15,480 nucleotides of DNA from Porticoccaceae bacterium UBA2002 (GCA_002334915.1 DDCQ01000072.1:10591-26070), one strand, 5' to 3'; shown: positions 1 through 9,837, numbered from the stretch's first letter. Numbers and translations: made by a program. The notes: a model not told the origin generated them from the letters alone.

Positions 1-503
1 CCCAGCTTAAAGGCCAGATCACGGCCCTGATAAGGCTGCGCGCCAGTCAGAGGGTCGATAATCGCCTTGAGAATTTTTTCGGGAGTCTCTTCTGCAACCT
101 TCTCGATCTCAACACCGCCCTCGGTGGAGGCCATAAAGATAATACGGCGAGTTGCACGGTCGACCACAGCACCCAGATACAGCTCTTGATCTATATCGGT
201 GCAGGTCTCAACCAGAATACGACTGACCGGCTGGCCATTGGCATCTGTCTGGTAGGTGACCAGATTCTTGCCCAGCCAGTTATTGGCGAACTCTTCAATT
301 TCGGCTTTGGAGCTCACCAGCTTTACACCGCCAGCTTTACCGCGGCCTCCAGCGTGGACCTGAGCTTTAACAACCCATTTGTCGCCGCCGATAGTATCGG
401 CAGCAGCTGCGGCATCCTGTGCGGTTTCTGCAGCAATGCCCTTAGACACTGGCAGTCCGTACTCAGCAAATAGCTGCTTACCCTGATATTCGTGCAGGTT
501 CAT
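1..503 (-). CDS. sucC: Succinyl-CoA synthetase (ADP-forming) beta subunit, 5' part
   Basis: Encodes the beta subunit of succinyl-CoA synthetase, which converts succinyl-CoA to succinate with substrate-level NTP formation in the TCA cycle. About 167 residues are visible, starting [20 protein letters not shown] from an ATG at 503-501. The rest lies beyond the left edge, where sucD would be expected next. The ATP-grasp nucleotide-binding segment [15 protein letters not shown] is at residues 46-60, and [13 protein letters not shown] and [11 protein letters not shown] follow as in the family. The gene lies 80 bp downstream of lpd in the same orientation and is probably cotranscribed with it, with a hairpin in the gap. 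A purine-rich GGGAAG about 7 nt before the ATG is a usable ribosome site. The frame is open to the edge with no defect. Confidence 0.97.
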   Translation of the reverse strand, partial: MNLHEYQGKQLFAEYGLPVSKGIAAETAQDAAAAADTIGGDKWVVKAQVHAGGRGKAGGVKLVSSKAEIEEFANNWLGKNLVTYQTDANGQPVSRILVETCTDIDQELYLGAVVDRATRRIIFMASTEGGVEIEKVAEETPEKILKAIIDPLTGAQPYQGRDLAFKL

Positions 504-539
504 ACTTGTCTTCCCGTTAAATGTTGCGGATGGATGTTT

Positions 540-559
540 CCCCAGGCTCGCGCCCGGGG
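540..559 (-). promoter_or_regulatory. GNRA-loop hairpin between lpd and sucC
   Basis: Read on the minus strand this is CCCCGGGC-GCGA-GCCTGGGG, an 8-bp stem (one G-U wobble) closed by a GCGA tetraloop of the stable GNRA class. In RNA it pairs fully on the minus strand; the plus-strand copy has an A-C mismatch, so it fits an element of the suc transcript. No T-run follows (AAACATCC comes next), so it does not look like an intrinsic terminator. A role as a 3' stabilising or processing element that sets lpd versus sucC levels is inference. Confidence 0.5.
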
Positions 560-583
560 GTCAAAAGGTATTGTTAACCGGGC

Positions 584-2023
<1,440 letters not shown>

Positions 2024-2053
2024 TTAAATACCTATATATCAATAACTTGCAAG

Positions 2054-3250
2054 TTAAATTTCAAGTAAAATCTTAGCAGGGTCCTCGATTAACTGCTTAA
2101 TCGTCACCAAGAATTGTACCGCTTCCTTGCCGTCAATCAGACGGTGATCATAGGACAGTGCCAGATACATCATCGGACGTATCTCCACCTGACCATTAAC
2201 CGCTACCGGGCGCTGCTGAATAGTGTGCATTCCCAGAATCGCTGTCTGTGGCGGGTTAATAATGGGGGTTGATAGCAATGAGCCATACACGCCGCCATTG
2301 GTAATAGTAAAGGTACCGCCAGTCATCTCTTCAATGCTTAGCTTGCCGTCGCGCGCCTTGCCCGCATAGTCACCAATGCTGTTCTCTACAGTGGCAATGC
2401 TCATATTCTCGGCATTGCGCAACACAGGAACCACAAGGCCGCGATCGGTGGATACAGCCACACCAATATCCTGGAAGCCATGGTAGACAATATCAGTGCC
2501 ATCAATAGAGGCATTCACCAGCGGGAAGCGCTTCAGGGCCTCTACCGCAGCTTTTACAAAGAAACCCATAAAGCCGAGTCTGGTGCCGCTGTGGGTCTTG
2601 GTAAATTCGTCCTGGTACTGTTTGCGCAGTCCCATCAGGGCCGACATATCCACTTCGTTAAAGGTGGTCAGCGAGGCAGTGGTCTGAGTTACATCCAGCA
2701 GGCGTTCGGCAATGCGCGAACGCATTCTGGTCATGGCCACACGGCGCTCAACGCGCTCGCCCGCAGGCATGGGCTCTTCAGTGCTCTGGGCCGCTGGTGC
2801 TGGCGCCGCCGCAGGGGCTGGTGCCGCTGGCGGAGTGAAATTAACCACATCTTCTTTGGTTATTCTGCCACCTTTGCCAGTGCCAGAGATTTGCGAGAGA
2901 TCAATTCCTCGCTCATCAGCAAGCTTTTTAGCGGCCGGGTTAACCAGCGATTCGGCCACCTGAATATCAGCCTCTTCTTTTTTCGCTGCCGGCGCTGCTG
3001 GGGCTGTAGCCTCGCCCTCTTCAATGCGCGCAATCACTTCATTGCTCAGCACAGTATCGTCCTGGGCTTTAAGCACTTCAGAAAGTATGCCGGATGCGGG
3101 CGCAACCACTTCCAGAACTACCTTATCGGTTTCAATATCAACGATTAGCTCGTCCCGTGTCACGCTGTCACCAACATTCTTGTGCCAAGTGGCTAAAGTG
3201 CCTTCTTGTACAGATTCGGGGAAGGTCGGTGCCTTAATTTCGATGGCCAT
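2054..3250 (-). CDS. sucB: Dihydrolipoyl succinyltransferase (2-oxoglutarate dehydrogenase E2)
   Basis: Core of the 2-oxoglutarate dehydrogenase complex; it carries the lipoyl arm and transfers the succinyl group to CoA. 398 residues. There is one N-terminal lipoyl domain (about 2-77) with the lipoylated Lys43 in ETDKVVLEV. An Ala/Pro/Glu linker leads to a peripheral-subunit-binding domain (about 104-136, [20 protein letters not shown]), then a second Ala/Pro-rich linker. The C-terminal catalytic domain ends with the active-site motif [12 protein letters not shown] (His369, Asp373). The substrate-side sequence and single lipoyl domain match the succinyl rather than the acetyl enzyme, as does its place between sucA and lpd. 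It starts 15 bp after the sucA stop, with an AGGA ribosome site 9 nt before the ATG. Confidence 0.97.
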   Translation of the reverse strand: MAIEIKAPTFPESVQEGTLATWHKNVGDSVTRDELIVDIETDKVVLEVVAPASGILSEVLKAQDDTVLSNEVIARIEEGEATAPAAPAAKKEEADIQVAESLVNPAAKKLADERGIDLSQISGTGKGGRITKEDVVNFTPPAAPAPAAAPAPAAQSTEEPMPAGERVERRVAMTRMRSRIAERLLDVTQTTASLTTFNEVDMSALMGLRKQYQDEFTKTHSGTRLGFMGFFVKAAVEALKRFPLVNASIDGTDIVYHGFQDIGVAVSTDRGLVVPVLRNAENMSIATVENSIGDYAGKARDGKLSIEEMTGGTFTITNGGVYGSLLSTPIINPPQTAILGMHTIQQRPVAVNGQVEIRPMMYLALSYDHRLIDGKEAVQFLVTIKQLIEDPAKILLEI

Positions 3251-3265
3251 TAATCTATTCCTGCC

Positions 3266-6100
3266 TTAAGAGTCGATTGTGAGTGCTTGATCAATAAATT
3301 GTTTCTGCTCTTCCAAATGAACAGACATATATCCGCTTGCGGGTGCCGCTGAACTTTCGCGACCCACAAAGCTAAGGTGTAATTCTGGTTTTAAGCGCTG
3401 GATTACATGGCGCATATGGTGCTGGCTGCTATACCAGGCACCCTGATTCATGGGCTCTTCCTGACACCAGATAATATCTTCTATATTGCTGTAGGGGCGC
3501 AGAATATCTTCGAGCTCAGTATCGGGGAACGGATAGAGCTGCTCCAGACGAATCAGGGCTATATCATCTATGCCCCGCTCCATGCGCTCTTCCAGCAAAT
3601 GGTAATAGACCTTGCCCGAGCACAGAACAACGCGCCGCGCCTTGGCGTGGTCGAGATCATCATCAATCACGTCATCGAACTGCCCCTGGGACAGATCTTC
3701 CAGCGACGACGTCGCCAGCTTGTGACGCAAAATCCACTTGGGACTCATAATCACCAGCGGACGGCGCATCGGGCGTATAGCCTGGCGGCGCAGCAGATGG
3801 AATATCTGCGCTGGTGTAGTCGGGTTACAGATCTGCATATTGTGCTCTGCACAGAGTTGCAGAAAGCGCTCCAGTCTAGCGGAGGAATGCTCTGGCCCCT
3901 GCCCTTCAAAGCCGTGAGGCAGCAACATGGTAAGCCCAGACATACGGGCCCATTTGTGCTCGCCACTGGCAATAAACTGGTCAATCACCACCTGGGCGCC
4001 ATTGGCAAAGTCACCAAACTGGGCTTCCCAGATAATCAGACCCTTGGGCGCTGTGGTGGCATAGCCGTATTCAAATGCCAGCACCGCCTCTTCAGACAGC
4101 ACCGAGTCATAGATATCAAAACGCGGCTGACCCTCGTAGAGATTGGTCATGGGCAGATAGGCTTCGCCATCTTTCTGGTTAAATACCACTGCATGGCGGT
4201 GAGAGAAAGTGCCGCGACGCACATCCTGACCGGTCAAACGAATCGGGAAACCTTCCTGCAGCAGAGTGCCATAGGCCAGCAGCTCAGCCATACCCCAGTT
4301 AAGAGGCAGGGCACCACCGGCCATTTTGCGGCGGTCATCATAAATCTTGGCAACCTGACGCTGCACCTGAATACCATCCGGAATCTGGGTAATCTTGGCG
4401 GCAACATCCTGCAGGGTTTTAAGATCGATTCCGGTATGGGCTGGCGTGCGCCAGTCGTGGTCCAGATACGGGTTCCAGTTAACAAACAGACTGGTATCCG
4501 GCTCACGAACCAGGTTGTGCACTACAAAATCACCATTATCCAGGCTGGCTCTGTATTCATTGGCCATTTCGTTGGCCTTATCTTGCTCCAACACGCCTTC
4601 TGCAGCCAGTTTCTGGGCATACAGGGTTCTGGTAGTGCTGTGCTTGCGAATCAGGTCGTACATCAACGGCTGGGTAGACGATGGCTCATCGGTCTCGTTA
4701 TGACCGCGACGGCGATAGCAGACCAGGTCAATCACCACATCTTTGCCAAACTCATAGCGGTAGTCCATGGCTAACATAGCCGCAAACATCACCGCATCCG
4801 GGTTATCGCCATTAACATGCAGAATAGGCGCCTGCACCATCTTGGCGATATCTGTACAGTACTCGGTAGAGCGCGCATCGTCCTGACGGCTGGTGGTAAA
4901 GCCCACCTGGTTATTGATCACAATATGGATGGTGCCGCCGGTTTTATAGGCGCGAGTCTGAGATAGCTGGAAGGTCTCCATCACTACACCCTGACCGGCA
5001 AAAGCCGCATCACCGTGCATTAAAATAGGCACCACCTTCTCGCCGCTGGCATCGTCGCGACGATCCTGACGGGCACGGCCAGAGCCAATCACTACCGGGC
5101 AGGAAATCTCCAGGTGCGATGGGTTAAAGCCCAGGGCCATATGCACCTCACCACCGGGGGTCATCACATTGGATGAAAAGCCCTGATGGTATTTCACATC
5201 GCCACTGGTATTGACCAGACGCTTGCCTTCAAATTCTTCAAACATTTCAGCGGGGTTTTTGCCAAGAATATTAACCAGCACATTAAGGCGGCCGCGGTGG
5301 GCCATGGCCATAACAATTTCTTTACAGCCATACTCGCCAGAGCGGCGCACCAGGCAGTCCAGCAGCGGTATCAGGCTCTCACCCCCCTCGAGACCAAAAC
5401 GCTTGGTCCCCGGATACTTGGAGTCGAGATGCTTTTCCAGACCCTCAGCTGCCGTCAGACGATTCAGGACATCAATACGAGCCTCATCACCATAGGTAGG
5501 CTTGGAGCGCACAGACTCACAGCGCTGGGCCAGCCACTGCTTTTCAGCAAAGCTGGTGATATGCATAAACTCTGGCCCCAGATGGCCACAGTAGGTCTCT
5601 TCCAGAGTCTCGACAATCTCACGCAGAGTTGCCTCGGGCTTGCCCATATACAGGGGGCTGGTCTGGAAAGTGGTATCTAGGTCAGCATCGGTCAGGCCAT
5701 GAAAGTGCAGATGCAAATCGGGCACATCCTCACGCACCATCAACCCCAGAGGGTCTAGACTGGCTTTCTGGTGACCGCGAAAGCGGTACGAGCTAATTAG
5801 CTGCACCACCTTGACCTGCTTGCGCTCATGCTCAAGGTGGATACCACCGGAGCCTGGCGCTGGCGTTGGCCGAGCCTGGCGGCGGCCCAGCAGTTCAAAG
5901 TGTTGAATAATGGTGGCGTGGGAAATATCGGGAGTTACAGAACCATTGGTGCGGGGTAGAGAGTCAAAAAAACTGCTCCACTCCTCCGGCACGCTGTTGG
6001 GTTCGTGCAGATAGGTTTCGTAGAGTTCTTCGATGTAGGCGGCGTTTCCACCGGAAAAGTGGGAGGAGCGTAAAAATTGCTCCATTAAGCCCTCAGGCAT
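3266..6100 (-). CDS. sucA: 2-oxoglutarate dehydrogenase E1 component
   Basis: Thiamine-diphosphate enzyme that decarboxylates 2-oxoglutarate and passes the succinyl group to the lipoyl arm of SucB. 944 residues, as in other proteobacteria. The N-terminal E2-docking helix region reads SGGNAAYIEELYETYLHEP (residues 16-34). Cofactor and active-site landmarks are MAHRGRLNV (His268), VKYHQGFSS (His305), NPSHLE (326-331), HGDAAFAGQG (362-371) and VINNQVGFTTS (394-404). The C-terminal beta-transketolase-like half is complete to the TAA. Two starts are possible: the ATG at 6100 (GGGGA 9 nt upstream) and an in-frame ATG at 6085 (MEQFLRSSHFSG) with GAGG at about 5 nt. The shorter one aligns about as well with homologues. 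It lies 136 bp downstream of sdhB, past a hairpin. Confidence 0.97.
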   Translation of the reverse strand: MPEGLMEQFLRSSHFSGGNAAYIEELYETYLHEPNSVPEEWSSFFDSLPRTNGSVTPDISHATIIQHFELLGRRQARPTPAPGSGGIHLEHERKQVKVVQLISSYRFRGHQKASLDPLGLMVREDVPDLHLHFHGLTDADLDTTFQTSPLYMGKPEATLREIVETLEETYCGHLGPEFMHITSFAEKQWLAQRCESVRSKPTYGDEARIDVLNRLTAAEGLEKHLDSKYPGTKRFGLEGGESLIPLLDCLVRRSGEYGCKEIVMAMAHRGRLNVLVNILGKNPAEMFEEFEGKRLVNTSGDVKYHQGFSSNVMTPGGEVHMALGFNPSHLEISCPVVIGSGRARQDRRDDASGEKVVPILMHGDAAFAGQGVVMETFQLSQTRAYKTGGTIHIVINNQVGFTTSRQDDARSTEYCTDIAKMVQAPILHVNGDNPDAVMFAAMLAMDYRYEFGKDVVIDLVCYRRRGHNETDEPSSTQPLMYDLIRKHSTTRTLYAQKLAAEGVLEQDKANEMANEYRASLDNGDFVVHNLVREPDTSLFVNWNPYLDHDWRTPAHTGIDLKTLQDVAAKITQIPDGIQVQRQVAKIYDDRRKMAGGALPLNWGMAELLAYGTLLQEGFPIRLTGQDVRRGTFSHRHAVVFNQKDGEAYLPMTNLYEGQPRFDIYDSVLSEEAVLAFEYGYATTAPKGLIIWEAQFGDFANGAQVVIDQFIASGEHKWARMSGLTMLLPHGFEGQGPEHSSARLERFLQLCAEHNMQICNPTTPAQIFHLLRRQAIRPMRRPLVIMSPKWILRHKLATSSLEDLSQGQFDDVIDDDLDHAKARRVVLCSGKVYYHLLEERMERGIDDIALIRLEQLYPFPDTELEDILRPYSNIEDIIWCQEEPMNQGAWYSSQHHMRHVIQRLKPELHLSFVGRESSAAPASGYMSVHLEEQKQFIDQALTIDS

Positions 6101-6173
6101 TACTCATATTCCCCATTCAAATACTGTGTATTAGGCCATTTTCGACCGCGCGTATTCTAAACTGCATTTAGCA

Positions 6174-6199
6174 AAACGGCCAGTAAAAACTGGCCGTTT
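6174..6199 (-). terminator. Terminator-like hairpin after sdhB
   Basis: A perfect 10-bp stem, AAACGGCCAG and CTGGCCGTTT, with a 6-nt loop. On the minus strand it is followed by TTTTGC, giving only a short U tract. It lies 37 bp past the sdhB stop. It could be a partial terminator or 3' stabiliser that separates sdhCDAB from sucAB. The roughly 70 bp between it and sucA would have to hold a sucA promoter; I found no convincing -35/-10 pair there. Confidence 0.6.
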
Positions 6200-6236
6200 G
6201 GGGCTTTTAGCCTAGCAATCAAGACTAATCGGGTAA

Positions 6237-6941
6237 TTAAGTCGCGCTTCTGATCAACATACTGCGAATATGCCCAATGGCCTTAGTCGGGTTCAAGCCC
6301 TTGGGGCACACCTGCACACAGTTCATAATGCCGTGGCAGCGGAAAACACTGAACGGATCATCTAGGTTAGCCAGGCGCTCTTCAGTGGCTGTATCGCGGC
6401 TATCAGCCAAAAAGCGGTAGGCCTGCAACAGACCAGAGGGGCCAATAAACTTATCCGGATTCCACCAGAACGACGGGCAAGCCGTTGAACAGCAGGCGCA
6501 CAGAATACACTCATACAAGCCATCCAGCTTGGCGCGCTCTTCAGGAGACTGCAGACGCTCAATAGCCGGCGCCGGATTGTTATTGATCATATAGGGCTGA
6601 ATCTTCTCGTACTGGGCGTAGAACTGGCTCATATCGATTACCAGATCGCGAATCACCGGCAGACCGGGCAGCGGGCGAATCACCAGCTTATTGCCCTTAA
6701 CCGCCTCTGACAGCGGCGTAATACAGGCCAGACCGTTCTTACCAGAGATATTCACCCCGTCAGAACCGCACACGCCTTCGCGGCACGAGCGACGGAAAGT
6801 CAGGGTTGGATCTTCAGTCTTGAGCTTCTCAAGTACATCCAGAACCATCACATCTTTACCCTGGGTATCGACCTTAAAGTCTTGCATATAAGGCTCAGAG
6901 TCCACTTCAGGGTTGTAGCGATAAATACTTACATTCAACAT
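6237..6941 (-). CDS. sdhB: Succinate dehydrogenase iron-sulfur subunit
   Basis: Passes electrons from the SdhA flavin to ubiquinone through three Fe-S clusters, on the cytoplasmic face of the membrane complex. 234 residues. The [2Fe-2S] ligands are C53, C58, D61 and C73 in CREGVCGSDG and LACITP. C145, C148, C151 and C212 fit the [4Fe-4S] cluster. C155, C202 and C208 (STACPS, CHGIMNC) fit the [3Fe-4S] cluster. The quinone-site residues W160 and H203 match E. coli W164 and H207. It is the last gene of sdhCDAB, 17 bp after the sdhA stop. The AGGGG ribosome site lies about 12 nt before the ATG, a rather long spacing. All cluster ligands are intact. Confidence 0.98.
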   Translation of the reverse strand: MLNVSIYRYNPEVDSEPYMQDFKVDTQGKDVMVLDVLEKLKTEDPTLTFRRSCREGVCGSDGVNISGKNGLACITPLSEAVKGNKLVIRPLPGLPVIRDLVIDMSQFYAQYEKIQPYMINNNPAPAIERLQSPEERAKLDGLYECILCACCSTACPSFWWNPDKFIGPSGLLQAYRFLADSRDTATEERLANLDDPFSVFRCHGIMNCVQVCPKGLNPTKAIGHIRSMLIRSAT

Positions 6942-6958
6942 AATTCAGTCAGCCCCTA

Positions 6959-8731
6959 TTAATAGGTACGGATTTTAGGTTCAAAAGCTTCGCGGGTTTT
7001 CAGCGTAAAGTTTACGCCGCGCTTGCCCAGCGTCTTGCTCTCGGGGAAATACACCGAGTGGCACAGCCAATTCTCATCATCGCGCTCCTGAAAGTCTTCA
7101 CGGGCATGAGCGCCGCGGCTTTCAGTGCGGCCTTCAGCAGAAATAGCCGTGGCTTCAGCAGTAGCAAATAGATTTTGCAACTCCAGAGCTTCAATGCGGG
7201 CCGTGTTAAAGGCATTGCTCTTATCTTCCAGCACCACATTCTCAATGCGCGGACGCAGCGCGTTAAGCTTCTCAATGCCCTCTTTCATAAAGTCACCGCG
7301 ACGGAATACACCGAAGTAGTTCTGCATAATGGTCTGCAACTCAGCACGCAGCACAGAGGCTTTTTCGCCCCCTTCAGAAGTATTAATGCGGTTAAGACCA
7401 ACCATGGCTGCTTCAATATCTGCTTCGCTGGCATCTTTCAGATTAATACCTTCGCGCAGCTGCTTCTCGATAAACATACCGGACGCGCGGCCAAAGACCA
7501 CTAGATCCAGCAGCGAGTTACCGCCCAGACGGTTAGCGCCATGCACAGACACACAGGCCGCTTCACCACAGGCGTAAAAGCCTTCAATCACCTGGTCATT
7601 GCCATCTTTATCAATGGTCAGTGCCTGACCATCCACATTGGTGGGAATACCACCCATCATATAGTGGCAGGTAGGTACCACAGGAATGGGTTCTTTGACC
7701 GGATCGGCATGGGCAAAGGTTCGGGATAGCTCAAGAATACCCGGCAGCTTGGCATTGAGAGTCTCTTCACCCAGATGATCCAGCTTCAGGTACACATGGT
7801 CGCCATCTGGGCCACAGCCGCGGCCCTCCAGAATCTCCAGCACCATAGAGCGGGCAACCACATCGCGGCCAGCCAGATCTTTGGCATTGGGGGCATAACG
7901 CTCCATAAAGCGCTCGCCATCTTTATTAATTAAATAGCCACCTTCACCGCGACAGCCCTCAGTCACCAAGGTGCCTGCGCCGTGAATACCTGTGGGGTGG
8001 AACTGCCACATCTCAATATCCTGCACCGGGAAGCCCGCGCGCAGTGCCATGCCCACGCCGTCGCCGGTACAGATATGTGCATTGGTAGTGGAAGCATAGA
8101 TACGCCCTGCTCCGCCGGTGGCGAATACAGTGGCTTTGGATTTTACATACACCGTTTCACCGGTTTCGATATTGATAGCCACAACGCCAACCACAGCGTT
8201 ATCCGCATTTTTAACAATATCCACCGCATACCATTCATTGAGGAATGTGGTTTCGTTTTTCAGATTGCCCTGATACAGCGTGTGCAACAGTGCATGGCCG
8301 GTCCTGTCTGCCGCGGCACAGGTGCGCGCCGCCTGACCGCCATTGCCAAAGTCCTTGGACTGGCCGCCAAAGGGGCGCTGGTAAATGCGACCCTCTTCAG
8401 TACGGGAGAAAGGCAGACCCATATGCTCCAGCTCAAAGATCGCCTCCGGGCCGGTCTGACACATATATTCAATGGCTTCCTGATCACCAATATAGTCAGA
8501 GCCCTTAATAGTGTCATACATATGCCACTGCCACTGATCATTGGGGTCATCACTGGCAATCGCACAGGTAATGCCGCCCTGGGCAGAAACAGTGTGGGAG
8601 CGAGTGGGAAATACTTTGGTAATTACTGCTGTCTTGTAACCAGATTGCGCCAGCTGCAGTGCCGCGCGCATACCAGAACCGCCACCACCGACGATAACGG
8701 CATCAAAACTCATCGTTCTAATGTTAGCCAT
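6959..8731 (-). CDS. sdhA: Succinate dehydrogenase flavoprotein subunit
   Basis: Oxidises succinate to fumarate at a covalently bound FAD; peripheral cytoplasmic subunit of complex II. 590 residues, close to the 588 of E. coli. The dinucleotide fold [18 protein letters not shown] is at residues 12-29. The FAD-attachment His46 lies in [10 protein letters not shown]. Substrate-site landmarks are [20 protein letters not shown] (244-263), the catalytic Arg289 in [10 protein letters not shown], and [11 protein letters not shown]. The flavin-binding [17 protein letters not shown] is near the C-terminal half. It starts 4 bp after the sdhD stop, with GGGGA inside the sdhD 3' end as ribosome site, so translation is probably coupled. 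An internal ATG at residue 7 ([11 protein letters not shown]) is an alternative start. Confidence 0.98.
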   Translation of the reverse strand: MANIRTMSFDAVIVGGGGSGMRAALQLAQSGYKTAVITKVFPTRSHTVSAQGGITCAIASDDPNDQWQWHMYDTIKGSDYIGDQEAIEYMCQTGPEAIFELEHMGLPFSRTEEGRIYQRPFGGQSKDFGNGGQAARTCAAADRTGHALLHTLYQGNLKNETTFLNEWYAVDIVKNADNAVVGVVAINIETGETVYVKSKATVFATGGAGRIYASTTNAHICTGDGVGMALRAGFPVQDIEMWQFHPTGIHGAGTLVTEGCRGEGGYLINKDGERFMERYAPNAKDLAGRDVVARSMVLEILEGRGCGPDGDHVYLKLDHLGEETLNAKLPGILELSRTFAHADPVKEPIPVVPTCHYMMGGIPTNVDGQALTIDKDGNDQVIEGFYACGEAACVSVHGANRLGGNSLLDLVVFGRASGMFIEKQLREGINLKDASEADIEAAMVGLNRINTSEGGEKASVLRAELQTIMQNYFGVFRRGDFMKEGIEKLNALRPRIENVVLEDKSNAFNTARIEALELQNLFATAEATAISAEGRTESRGAHAREDFQERDDENWLCHSVYFPESKTLGKRGVNFTLKTREAFEPKIRTY

Positions 8732-8735
8732 GTAG

Positions 8736-9104
8736 TTAAATTCCCCAGAGGATATCGATAGCCCAGATCACGTAGAGCAAGGTAATTGCAATCATGCCTA
8801 GCTGAAAAAAGATACGGATCGCAGTGGCCTTTGGCCCAATCAGTCGCACCGTGATGTAATCGGTCAGCACACACCACATGCCAATCCAGGCATGAGCGGC
8901 AATACTGAGAATGGTAATCAGGCTAAACATACGCATAGGCAGCGAACTGTTTAACTCTGCCCACTGAGCGTAATTAAGATTTGGGTTGCCAATAAAGTAG
9001 CCAACAATAAACACCAGATAGGCGGTCATTACCCAGGCGCTAATGCGCTGGATCATCCAGTCAGACAGGCCGCTGCGGCCCAGGCTTGTTACTGTAGTAA
9101 CCAT
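8736..9104 (-). CDS. sdhD: Succinate dehydrogenase membrane anchor subunit SdhD
   Basis: Small membrane anchor that, with SdhC, binds heme b and ubiquinone. I choose the ATG at 9104 ([16 protein letters not shown], 122 residues), although the frame is open to 9164. This start aligns with E. coli SdhD (MVSNASALGRNGVHDF), and its A is shared with the last base of the sdhC stop (TAATG), typical of coupling. The extra 20 residues upstream (MGCGGVGCCC...) are just sdhC sequence out of frame. His71 in HAWIGMW is the heme ligand position and Tyr83 in LTDY the quinone-site tyrosine, with the same numbering as in E. coli. Three hydrophobic membrane segments are visible (about 22-40, 58-78, 96-117). 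Confidence 0.94.
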   Translation of the reverse strand: MVTTVTSLGRSGLSDWMIQRISAWVMTAYLVFIVGYFIGNPNLNYAQWAELNSSLPMRMFSLITILSIAAHAWIGMWCVLTDYITVRLIGPKATAIRIFFQLGMIAITLLYVIWAIDILWGI

Positions 9105-9481
9105 TAAAGAATCCACCATGTAATAAGAGCTATAGCAACAACAGCCAACACCACCGCAGCCCATGCACTGTTGCGGCCGCTGGCAAAGTCATCTTCACCG
9201 AATCCAAAATCCATAATCAGATGGCGGATACCAGCAATAGCGTGATAGGCCAGTGCAGCCAGGCTGCCCCAGATAATAAACTGACAGATCGGGTTGCTGA
9301 GCAACTGCCCCAGGTCAGCAAAGCTTTGCTCTGAGGCCAGGCTGCTTTCCAGAATCCACAGGAAGATGCCCACAGCAAAAAACATAATCACACCAGAGAC
9401 GCGGTGCAAGATCGAAACATAGGAGGTAATTGGAAGCTTGATTGTTCCAATATCTAAATTGACTGGTCTTTTTTTATCCAC
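9104..9481 (-). CDS. sdhC: Succinate dehydrogenase cytochrome b556 subunit SdhC
   Basis: First gene of the sdh operon; membrane anchor that carries heme b. 125 residues. The start is a GTG at 9481 (VDKKRPVNLDIGTIKLPITS); no in-frame ATG exists upstream before the promoter, and the alignment with E. coli (KKQRPVNLDLQTIRFPIT) supports it. The quinone-site motif SILHRVSGV has Ser23 and Arg27, equivalent to E. coli Ser27 and Arg31. His80 in AYHAIAGIRHLIMDFG matches the heme ligand His84. Three membrane helices are seen (about 28-46, 64-84, 107-124). The ribosome site is poor: AAGG lies 11 nt before the GTG, which with the leader hairpin suggests limited or regulated initiation. Confidence 0.95.
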   Translation of the reverse strand: MDKKRPVNLDIGTIKLPITSYVSILHRVSGVIMFFAVGIFLWILESSLASEQSFADLGQLLSNPICQFIIWGSLAALAYHAIAGIRHLIMDFGFGEDDFASGRNSAWAAVVLAVVAIALITWWIL

Positions 9482-9544
9482 GACAGGTAGTACCTTAAAA
9501 AGATGATCCGCATCAACGGAAATGGATTTAACTACTCTCTATAA

Positions 9545-9576
9545 CGGTCAGAACCAGGATGGTGGTGCTCAGACCG
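9545..9576 (-). promoter_or_regulatory. Imperfect hairpin in the sdhC leader
   Basis: On the minus strand CGGTC...GACCG forms the base of a stem that continues through GAG/TTC and CCA/TGG, with one T-T mismatch and a 2-nt bulge, closed by a CCATCC loop. It lies in the predicted sdhC leader, between the transcription start (about 9588) and the GTG at 9481. A role in RNA stability or translation control is inference. Confidence 0.4.
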
Positions 9577-9594
9577 GGACTTTGATGGCGCAGC

Positions 9595-9623
9595 AGTATA
9601 GTGGCCTGCAGGCTTAAATTCAA
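9595..9623 (-). promoter_or_regulatory. Predicted sigma-70 promoter for sdhCDAB
   Basis: On the minus strand: -35 TTGAAT (9623-9618), 17-bp spacer, -10 TATACT (9600-9595). This predicts a start near 9588 and a leader of about 107 nt. The spacer contains the perfect 10-bp palindrome GCCTGCAGGC (9604-9613), a place where a repressor would block the polymerase. Confidence 0.6.
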
Positions 9624-9629
9624 TTCACA

Positions 9630-9657
9630 AAAGTTATAAACCCAATTAAATAACTTT
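9630..9657. promoter_or_regulatory. Dyad just upstream of the sdhC -35
   Basis: A perfect 8-bp inverted repeat, AAAGTTAT-N12-ATAACTTT, in AT-rich DNA. It lies at about -42 to -69 of the predicted sdhC start, a usual place for a class I/II activator or an overlapping repressor. It does not fit the CRP or FNR consensus. The GTTAT half-sites only loosely recall ArcA sites. Confidence 0.4.
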
Positions 9658-9660
9658 ATA

Positions 9661-9706
9661 CAACGGACCATTGCTTAAGCGGGTTTTAGTGACCAGTGGT
9701 CCGTAG
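9661..9706. promoter_or_regulatory. Long imperfect inverted repeat CWACGGACCAYTG
   Basis: Arms 9661-9673 and 9694-9706 are inverted copies matching at 11 of 13 positions, with a perfect 8-bp core ACGGACCA/TGGTCCGT. Arm centres are 33 bp apart, near three helical turns. The right arm is part of a tight dyad, GACCA-G-TGGTC (9691-9701). It is placed between the two promoters, so it could bind a regulator of both operons, or form a cruciform or RNA stem if transcribed. The regulator is unknown. Confidence 0.4.
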
Positions 9707-9837
9707 TAAATTTCTGCACCACCAGCTTAGGCCCATCAGCATGGGAAAGATCATTTTATCGGTGAATAATCGCTATCTTTGACAGGCTTTAAGCCCTAAT
9801 AACAGGCTCTTTTGGACATTTCAGCTATGGGTTTAAG

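Noticed and set aside
3407..4774. 455-codon plus-strand reading frame opposite sucA
   Set aside because: It is fully antisense to well-conserved sucA, has no recognisable motif, and several similar frames lie opposite the other highly expressed genes. Codon bias explains them.
9105..9164. N-terminal extension of sdhD (MGCGGVGCCC...)
   Set aside because: It is out-of-frame sdhC sequence rich in Cys and Gly. The ATG at 9104 aligns with known SdhD and overlaps the sdhC stop.
9454..9513. 19-codon minus-strand ORF (MRIIFLRYYLSW) overlapping the sdhC start
   Set aside because: It could be a coupling leader peptide, but it has no ribosome site and no sequence feature pointing to regulation.
9522..9617. 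31-codon plus-strand ORF MDLTTLYNGQNQDGG... in the sdhC leader region
   Set aside because: It has no proper ribosome site, no promoter on that strand and lies antisense to the sdhC leader. It cannot be told from chance without conservation data.
9617..9660. CRP, FNR or ArcA consensus site at sdhC
   Set aside because: Only a single TGTGA half-site and loose GTTA strings are present. None reaches a recognisable full consensus.
9779..9784. Second TTGACA upstream of gltA
   Set aside because: No -10 is found at 16-18 bp. TAATAA lies only 12 bp away. The TTGACA at 9838 has a proper partner.
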